Below are positions 6,782 through 11,780 of a DNA stretch of 11,780 nt, one piece after another. Numbering within the stretch: the stretch's first letter is position 1; each line of letters begins with the position of its first letter. Under the pieces are notes generated by a model. It was not told where the DNA came from and made no database searches. It saw only the letters and a program-made list of their open reading frames with translations. The stretch lies in NCBI GenBank assembly GCA_003118195.1, contig BEXV01001329.1, positions 85,865 through 97,644 of the forward strand, in the 5' to 3' direction. The DNA comes from Hemicentrotus pulcherrimus. Its lineage: Eukaryota; Echinodermata; Echinoidea; Camarodonta; Strongylocentrotidae. The position numbers and the translations under genes are program-made.

Positions 6782-9700
6782 TTGCTAGATACTGGTTCTT
6801 CACACACATTGATATCTGAGGAGGTATATGGCAGAATTACCGAGGCAAGAAGACCTCCTCTGCATAGAGTTGCAGATATGGTGTATCAAGCTGATGGGTC
6901 ACCTCTCGACACCATGGGGAGGGCGTCGATCATCGTACAGATTGGAGGCATGGTTGCTGCCTCTGAAGTCATAGTAGCTGCATTGAAGAATCAAGGCATT
7001 TTGGGACTAGACCTACTCATACAGATGAATACGGTCTTGGATCTGCGAAGACTGGAGTTGCGAACTCCAAAAGGAACCATTTCATGCAAAGATCACCAAG
7101 GAAGATCATTCTGCTGCAGAATAGTTGCACAGAAGACAAGTACTATCCCGGCTGGCTGTGAAGCAATTCTACCTGGTGAAGTTAAGAGCACACAACATTT
7201 GAGTGGAACAGGACTACTAGAAGGACCGCAAGATGGTGCAGAAATATCGGGCAAAGGCTTGATTGTTGCTCGAGCTGTCGTGAGTGCAGATGCAAAGGTC
7301 TTGCCTGTACGAATTCTGAACACCACAGAACAGGATAAAGTTGTCAAGAAGGGAACGTTTGTAGCTAGTTTGTCATCACTGAAGGAAAAGGAAATCACGG
7401 TATCAGAAGATGATGAAAAACGTCCCTCCACAGGCGTTCCAGAGCACTTGCGTGACCTCTTGACCAGAACTAAGCAAAATGTTCCAGGAGAGTATCACGA
7501 ATCGGTTGCCAAACTATTAGAAGACTTCAGCAATGTCTTTTCTACAGGTCCACTGGACATTGGCAGAACCAATTATGTACAGCACAGCATCAATACAGGA
7601 GATACGCGACCGTTCAGACAAGCCCACAGGAGATATCCTGCTCAGCAAAGGGAGGAAATTGACCGGCAGGTACGAGACTTGATGAAACAAGGCTTAATAG
7701 AACCGACTTCAAGTCCCTGGGCATCAAATGTGGTCTTGGTAGCCAAGAAAGATGGAAGCAAACGATTCTGTGTGGATTACCGTCAACTGAATGCAAAGAC
7801 CATAAAGGATGCATATCCACTGCCAAGAATCAATGACACCCTAGATGCATTAGGAGGGGCGAGATGGTTTTCCACGCTCGATTTGGCCAGTGGTTACTGG
7901 CAAGTTGAATTAGATGAGGAAGCAAGGCAGAAATCAGCGTTCCTTGCAAACGGTGGACTATACACATGGCGTGCTATGCCTTTTGGGCTATGTAACGCAC
8001 CGGCCACCTTTGAACGATTGATGGACCGAGTGGTAGCTGAATTGAAGTGGGAGATCTTGCTAGTGTACCTCGACGATGTGATAGTGTATGGAAGGACAAT
8101 AGAGGACGAACTTGAAAGGCTTCGGGTGGTGTTCCAGCGTTTGAGAGAAGCAGGTCTCAAACTGAAACCATCAAAGTGTCATTTGTTCTGCAGAAGTGTC
8201 CAATACCTCGGTCATGTGGTATCAGCTGAGGGCGTCAGCACAGACCCAGAGAAAGTAGAAGCTGTACGCAACTGGATAACCCCAACTTCAGTCTCAGAGC
8301 TAAGAAGCTTCATGGGCCTAGCATCCTACTATCGGCGGTATGTCAAAGGATTTGCAGAGATAGCCAGACCCCTGCATCAACAGATGGAAAAGAACAGACG
8401 ATTTGAATGGACCAGTGAATGCCAGTCCGCTTTCGAACAGCTCAAGGAACGTCTAACAACCTCATCGATTTTGGCATATCCAGAGCCAGATGGACAGATG
8501 GTTTTAGACACCGATGCTAGCAACTTCGCTGTAGGCGCAGTTCTCTCCCAGATCCAGAATGGGCAAGAAAAGGTCATCGCCTACGCAAGCAAAACTCTCA
8601 AGAAGGCGGAAAGAAATTACTGTGTCACGAGGAAAGAACTTCTAGCTATCGTCATCTTTCTCAAACATTTCCGCCAGTACTTGTACGGTCGTCATATCAC
8701 AGTAAGAACTGACCACGGATCCCTAAGATGGTTGACTAATTTCAAGGAACCCAATGGACAACTAGCCCGATGGCTCGAGATAATTTCAGAGTATGACATG
8801 GATATTGTGCATCGACCTGGAAGGAACCATGCAAATGCTGACAGCATGTCCCGACGACCATGCAAGCAGTGTGGGCGTGAAGATGACGATCCAGCATCAG
8901 AACAAGAACAAGTGAGATTATTGTCGGTGGATACTGAACAAAAGAAGAAGGAATTGTGCAACTTACAGAGAAATGATGAAGACGTGAACCCAGTGCTTCG
9001 GGCAAAGCAAGTTGGACAAAAACCCACAGATGAACAGACATCTGCCTGGTCACAAAATGCTAAACGTATCTTAGAATACTGGGATGTGCTGGATGTGAAG
9101 AGTGAAATTCTCTACCGAAGGTGGGAGTCAAATGAAGGGAAAACCATACGATGGCAACTGATCTTGCCTCGAGCCATGGTACAAGAGGTAGTGAAGGAAA
9201 TGCATTCAGCAACTGTTGCTGGTCATTTTGGCATTAGAAAGTGCCTCGATAGAGCCCGACTGAAGTATTTCTGGGTAGGAATGACAGCAGATTACCGTTC
9301 TGCAATACGACAATGTGACATATGTGCAAGAAGGAAAACAAGTGGACGGCACACTAGAGCACCGTTACAACAACGAATCAGTGGATCACCGATGGACCGC
9401 ATTGCTTTAGACATCCTTGGTCCATTACCAGAGTCTACCAAAAGCAACAAGTACGTCTTAGTCGTCGGTGATTATTTCACCAAGTGGATGGAGGCATTTG
9501 CTATACCTGATGAACGGGCCGAGACGGTGGCAGAGAAATTGGTGAAGGAAGTTCTATGCAGATTTGGCGTTCCTTCAGCCATTCATTCCGACCAGGGCAG
9601 GAACTTCGAGTCGGACGTATTCAAGGAGGTTTGCCGTTTGATGGGTATGAAGAAGACTAGGACGACGTCCTATAACCCGAAGTCCGATGGGCTTGTGAAA

Positions 9701-10297
9701 AGATTTAATCGGACCCTCCTCAACACCGTAGCATCTATGATGGATCCACAATCAAACCAACGTGACTGGGACCAGTACGTTCCAATTGCGACAGCAGCAT
9801 ATCGAAGCAGTCCTCAAGAATCCACCGGAGAAACTCCGAACATGCTCATGCTAGGGAGAGAGGTAACATTACCTGTGGACCTGGTAATGCCACCTACCCC
9901 TGATGACGAAAAGGTAGACACGGATTACGCCTCTAGACTTAAAGATGTGCTACAGACAGTCCATGAAAGGGCAAGGCAGAGTTTGAAGGACGCGGGAAGC
10001 CGACAGAGAACATTGTACAACCGTAAGGCAAGAGAGACTGAGTTCGAAGTAGGCCAATTCGTCTGGCTGAGAAAGAAGACTAGGAAAAAGGGTGTGTCGC
10101 CAAAGTTGCAACCAAGATGGCTCGGACCCCTTCTTATAGTCTCGAAACTCTCTGCGGTCACGTTTCGCCTTCAACAGACTCCTAGATCCCAACCTATTGT
10201 TGTCCATGCTGATCGCATGAAGAAGTACCAGGGAGTTGAACTACAAACCTGGCAATTCAGACGGCCAGGATCAACTATAGAACCTGAAACAGAATAA
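6782..10297 (+). CDS. pol: Pol polyprotein: protease, reverse transcriptase, RNase H, integrase
   Basis: The frame is open from 6773; residues are counted from the codon at 6782, a TTG that is not a real start. In order: aspartic protease (DTGSS 3-7, ILGLDLL 73-79); reverse transcriptase ~290-500 with catalytic D367 (LDLASGYWQ) and D431/D432 (VYLDD); RNase H ~570-690 with D578, E619, D644 and D686; integrase HHCC zinc domain H808, H815, C845, C848; integrase core D877, D937; and a GPY/F-type C-terminus near 1115 ending VVHADRMKKY. The third catalytic position, 35 residues after D937, is K973 (AAA, 9698-9700) instead of glutamate, within GLVKRFNRTL. All other catalytic residues I can place are present. 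Pol has no start of its own and would be made as a Gag-Pol fusion, which the two upstream stops block or limit. No chromodomain is present. The element copies its RNA into DNA in the particle and inserts it in the nucleus. Confidence 0.93.
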   Translation: MLDTGSSHTLISEEVYGRITEARRPPLHRVADMVYQADGSPLDTMGRASIIVQIGGMVAASEVIVAALKNQGILGLDLLIQMNTVLDLRRLELRTPKGTISCKDHQGRSFCCRIVAQKTSTIPAGCEAILPGEVKSTQHLSGTGLLEGPQDGAEISGKGLIVARAVVSADAKVLPVRILNTTEQDKVVKKGTFVASLSSLKEKEITVSEDDEKRPSTGVPEHLRDLLTRTKQNVPGEYHESVAKLLEDFSNVFSTGPLDIGRTNYVQHSINTGDTRPFRQAHRRYPAQQREEIDRQVRDLMKQGLIEPTSSPWASNVVLVAKKDGSKRFCVDYRQLNAKTIKDAYPLPRINDTLDALGGARWFSTLDLASGYWQVELDEEARQKSAFLANGGLYTWRAMPFGLCNAPATFERLMDRVVAELKWEILLVYLDDVIVYGRTIEDELERLRVVFQRLREAGLKLKPSKCHLFCRSVQYLGHVVSAEGVSTDPEKVEAVRNWITPTSVSELRSFMGLASYYRRYVKGFAEIARPLHQQMEKNRRFEWTSECQSAFEQLKERLTTSSILAYPEPDGQMVLDTDASNFAVGAVLSQIQNGQEKVIAYASKTLKKAERNYCVTRKELLAIVIFLKHFRQYLYGRHITVRTDHGSLRWLTNFKEPNGQLARWLEIISEYDMDIVHRPGRNHANADSMSRRPCKQCGREDDDPASEQEQVRLLSVDTEQKKKELCNLQRNDEDVNPVLRAKQVGQKPTDEQTSAWSQNAKRILEYWDVLDVKSEILYRRWESNEGKTIRWQLILPRAMVQEVVKEMHSATVAGHFGIRKCLDRARLKYFWVGMTADYRSAIRQCDICARRKTSGRHTRAPLQQRISGSPMDRIALDILGPLPESTKSNKYVLVVGDYFTKWMEAFAIPDERAETVAEKLVKEVLCRFGVPSAIHSDQGRNFESDVFKEVCRLMGMKKTRTTSYNPKSDGLVKRFNRTLLNTVASMMDPQSNQRDWDQYVPIATAAYRSSPQESTGETPNMLMLGREVTLPVDLVMPPTPDDEKVDTDYASRLKDVLQTVHERARQSLKDAGSRQRTLYNRKARETEFEVGQFVWLRKKTRKKGVSPKLQPRWLGPLLIVSKLSAVTFRLQQTPRSQPIVVHADRMKKYQGVELQTWQFRRPGSTIEPETE

Positions 10298-10500
10298 TAC
10301 TTTGGCCATGAAAGAAAAAGAAATGTTCCGCTTTGACCATGCACTCTGTTATATATTAGAGTGATTGAGGATGAGGAAATTGTTATAAAAAGGAAATTAT
10401 TGTATGCTTTAACGTCTTTTAAATTAGTGATTGAGTCCAAATTGTAGGCTCTGAACTACCAAATATTTTGTGTTCCTTTAAAATTTTACAACCCAGGATC
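10298..10500 (+). other. Pol-ORF3 spacer with candidate TATA and splice acceptor
   Basis: The 203 bases between pol and ORF3 are AT-rich and non-coding. They contain a CACTCT/AGAGTG hairpin (10342-10363), a TATAAAA (10384-10390) 110 bases before the ORF3 start, and a pyrimidine-containing CCCAG (AG at 10495-10496) four bases before the ORF3 ATG. The last two suggest either an internal promoter or a spliced subgenomic RNA for ORF3. Neither is proven. Confidence 0.4.
10495..10496 (+). promoter_or_regulatory. Candidate splice acceptor for a subgenomic ORF3 RNA
   Basis: TTTTACAACCCAG followed by GATC and the ORF3 ATG. Splicing here would make this ATG the first in the message. The pyrimidine tract is weak, and I could not identify a convincing partner donor in the leader. 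Confidence 0.3.
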
Positions 10501-11289
10501 ATGGTGAGCGACGACGAGATAAGCATTTGCAGCAAAATGTCCAACAATGACTTTTCCTGCGGGGAGTGCAACAAGACATTTGGGAAACTACCACAGTTAA
10601 ACAGACACCACAGAGAAACACATGTGAAGAGATTCAGGTGCACTAAATGTGACTACCGATGCGGAAGAAAAGGGGATATGGAGAGACATGAAGCAACACA
10701 TGCAGAGCAGATACCTGTCAGAAAGCATGGGAAAACACCAATATATACCCCAGAAGCTAGGTCCCAGTCGACTAGGCCACCAGACAGGAGGCATCGCTCG
10801 AGATCCCCGAGGAGTAAGGAAAGATCTCCCCGGACATCAACTCGGTCGCCAAGGAGCTCAGAAAGGTTTCCACATACACCCCATCGATCATCGCAGAATA
10901 GATCACCGAGAACTCCATCTCAAAGGAGCAGAAGCTGTTCCAATCCAGGGTCTTCAGCTAAGACGTCGAAGTCTTCGCGGAGGAGTAGTCGGGAAAGGCC
11001 TCACGCAAGAAGTTCGAGATCTCCGGCGAGGGATGACCGTCGTCGATACAGCGACGCCTGTTGTCAGACAGAAGATGAGGGAGACCTGCGGAAGCGTGTG
11101 AGGAGTCTGGTGTCAAAGCTAAGAGAAGCTGGACATGATGGCGGGTCGGTCCTGGAATGCAACACAACATCCTTCAAAATACCCCAGAATGTAGTTTTCA
11201 ACCGGAAGACCGAGAGGTATATCTCCAAGGACGGGGAACTCGTCGAAATCTTCACTGAAGAAATTAAAAGACTACCAGAAGAATCATGA
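10501..11289 (+). CDS. ORF3: two C2H2 zinc fingers plus Arg/Ser-rich region, inside the retrotransposon
   Basis: A 262-residue protein; the ATG has good Kozak context (A at -3, G at +4). Two C2H2 fingers lie at C20, C23, H36, H41 (CX2CX12HX4H) and C47, C50, H63, H67 (CX2CX12HX3H). Residues ~97-183 are strongly Arg/Ser/Pro-rich with many RS, SR and RSP motifs, like SR splicing factors. The C-terminal ~75 residues form a different, mixed-charge segment with a possible helix (DLRKRVRSLVSKLREAG) and no cysteine pattern, preceded by CCQTE. There is no signal peptide and no membrane segment, so this is not an envelope protein. The basic RS region suggests nuclear localisation and nucleic-acid or splicing-factor contact; that is inference. 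The ORF lies between pol and the polypurine tract, on the element's strand, so it travels with the element. It is uninterrupted, unlike the gag-pol junction. I do not recognise it as a known retroelement protein; capture from a host zinc-finger or SR-type gene is possible. Confidence 0.85.
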   Translation: MVSDDEISICSKMSNNDFSCGECNKTFGKLPQLNRHHRETHVKRFRCTKCDYRCGRKGDMERHEATHAEQIPVRKHGKTPIYTPEARSQSTRPPDRRHRSRSPRSKERSPRTSTRSPRSSERFPHTPHRSSQNRSPRTPSQRSRSCSNPGSSAKTSKSSRRSSRERPHARSSRSPARDDRRRYSDACCQTEDEGDLRKRVRSLVSKLREAGHDGGSVLECNTTSFKIPQNVVFNRKTERYISKDGELVEIFTEEIKRLPEES

Positions 11290-11581
11290 ACATTTAAAAA
11301 TGAATCAAGAAGACTTATGCATGGACTTTGTTTTATTCTTCTAGCATTGTGTTTCACATGAGTTCGAGGTTATTGTTTCATTGTTGTAAAAATCCAAGAT
11401 GCAGAAAAGTCTTTAAGTTAGTTCCAGTACTTGTAAGAAAAGAAGGAAGATGAAGACCTATAGAAGACAACTTGTAGTTAATGTTAGTTTTCATAGTTTT
11501 GAAGTGTTTTAATGTTTAAGCTTTTTGTTAGTGTTATTAGGTACTGTTCGGGAGTTATTAAGCTCGGGGACCAAGTTTATC
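11290..11581 (+). other. Non-coding 3' region of the retrotransposon
   Basis: AT-rich sequence between ORF3 and the polypurine tract. No open frame of note and no signals I can name. It would be 3' untranslated sequence of all element RNAs. Confidence 0.6.
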
Positions 11582-11592
11582 GAAGGGGGGAG
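11582..11592 (+). other. Polypurine tract
   Basis: GAAGGGGGGAG, ending three bases before the TGTAAC of the 3' LTR. It is the expected RNase H-resistant primer for plus-strand DNA synthesis. The three-base gap is slightly unusual, since the tract usually abuts the LTR. Confidence 0.85.
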
Positions 11593-11595
11593 TTG

Positions 11596-11780
11596 TGTAA
11601 CAAAATGATGTTTCATACTTGATTCAAATTATGTTTCTAGAGTGGAAGATGACCAAAATGTTACTTTGAAACATTAAGAATGAGGATTTAATCGTTCGTA
11701 GCTGTATTATAAATTTGGTAATCGTTTTTATTAATCGATTCATTAAGATACCACGTAGCTTTTTGCTAATGTTACATGTT
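11596..11780 (+). repeat. 3' long terminal repeat (first 185 bp, cut by window end)
   Basis: Aligns without gaps to 4300-4484 with five substitutions: 4306 G/A, 4313 G/T, 4348 T/G, 4359 G/A and 4380 C/A (5' LTR base first). The last ~100 bases are identical. Two of the five are CG in the 5' copy and CA in the 3' copy, as expected from deamination of methylated CpG. Confidence 0.95.

Larger units (their letters stand above)
4300..11780 (+). mobile_element. Ty3/gypsy LTR retrotransposon with an extra third ORF (3' end cut by window)
   Basis: The order is 5' LTR, tRNA-Leu primer-binding site, gag, protease-RT-RNase H-integrase, an extra zinc-finger/RS ORF, polypurine tract, 3' LTR. Integrase downstream of RNase H identifies Ty3/gypsy (Metaviridae) rather than Ty1/copia. 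The integrase has a GPY/F-type C-terminus and no chromodomain. If the 3' LTR is as long as the 5' one, the element is about 8.3 kb and would end near 12614. Over the visible 185 bp the LTRs differ at five sites. This copy cannot be fully autonomous as written: two stop codons separate gag from the protease active site, and an integrase catalytic residue is replaced. I cannot assign a clade by eye. Confidence 0.95.

Noticed and set aside
7093..7431. Minus-strand open frames of 60-112 codons under gag and pol
   Set aside because: They are antisense shadows of well-supported domains, with no matching motifs of their own.
10649..11101. A 150-codon open frame overlapping ORF3 in another frame
   Set aside because: It is a by-product of the Arg/Ser codon bias of ORF3. 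It has no domain, and its ATG lies inside the second zinc finger of ORF3.
10501..11289. ORF3 as an env gene
   Set aside because: No signal peptide, no transmembrane segment and no furin-type site in context; it has zinc fingers and an RS region instead.
1..11780. tRNA, rRNA or CRISPR features
   Set aside because: No cloverleaf, rRNA core or regularly spaced repeat-spacer array was seen on either strand.

Overview
This window is animal nuclear DNA, most likely from an invertebrate. It has introns with canonical GT/AG borders, an EGF-like exon with phase-1 borders, a hAT-type MITE, microsatellites and a Ty3/gypsy LTR retrotransposon. Nothing bacterial is present. I cannot name the species. The poly-C start and the single N at 2861 show this is an unfinished assembly.

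Layout. Bases 1-1741 hold no gene I can support: a GC-rich first kilobase, then AT-rich intron-like DNA. Bases 1742-2506 are a minus-strand coding exon of an unrecognised protein. Bases 3125-3280 are a plus-strand exon encoding one eight-cysteine EGF-like repeat. Both exons have splice sites at each end and both are phase 1-1. They point toward each other, so they belong to two overlapping or interleaved genes, unless the assembly is wrong or one exon is a stray duplicate. Downstream of the EGF exon, 3411-3788 is a complete 378-bp hAT-like MITE with 15-bp terminal inverted repeats and an exact 8-bp target duplication.

From 4300 to the window end lies a Ty3/gypsy (Metaviridae) retrotransposon on the plus strand: a ~1019-bp 5' LTR (4300-5318), a tRNA-Leu primer-binding site (5321-5338), gag (5366-6718), pol (to 10297), an extra third ORF (10501-11289), a polypurine tract (about 11582-11592), and the first 185 bp of the 3' LTR (11596 onward). 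Over those 185 bp the LTRs differ at 5 sites (2.7%), so the insertion is fairly young. Gag supplies the capsid and nucleocapsid; Pol supplies protease, reverse transcriptase, RNase H and integrase.

Two points stand out. First, the third ORF sits in the position where some gypsy elements carry env, but it encodes two C2H2 zinc fingers followed by an Arg/Ser-rich (SR-protein-like) region. I do not recognise this as a described retroelement protein. Second, this copy looks defective: gag and pol share a frame but are separated by two TAA codons, the second inside the protease domain, and the integrase D,D(35)E glutamate is replaced by lysine (codon 9698-9700).
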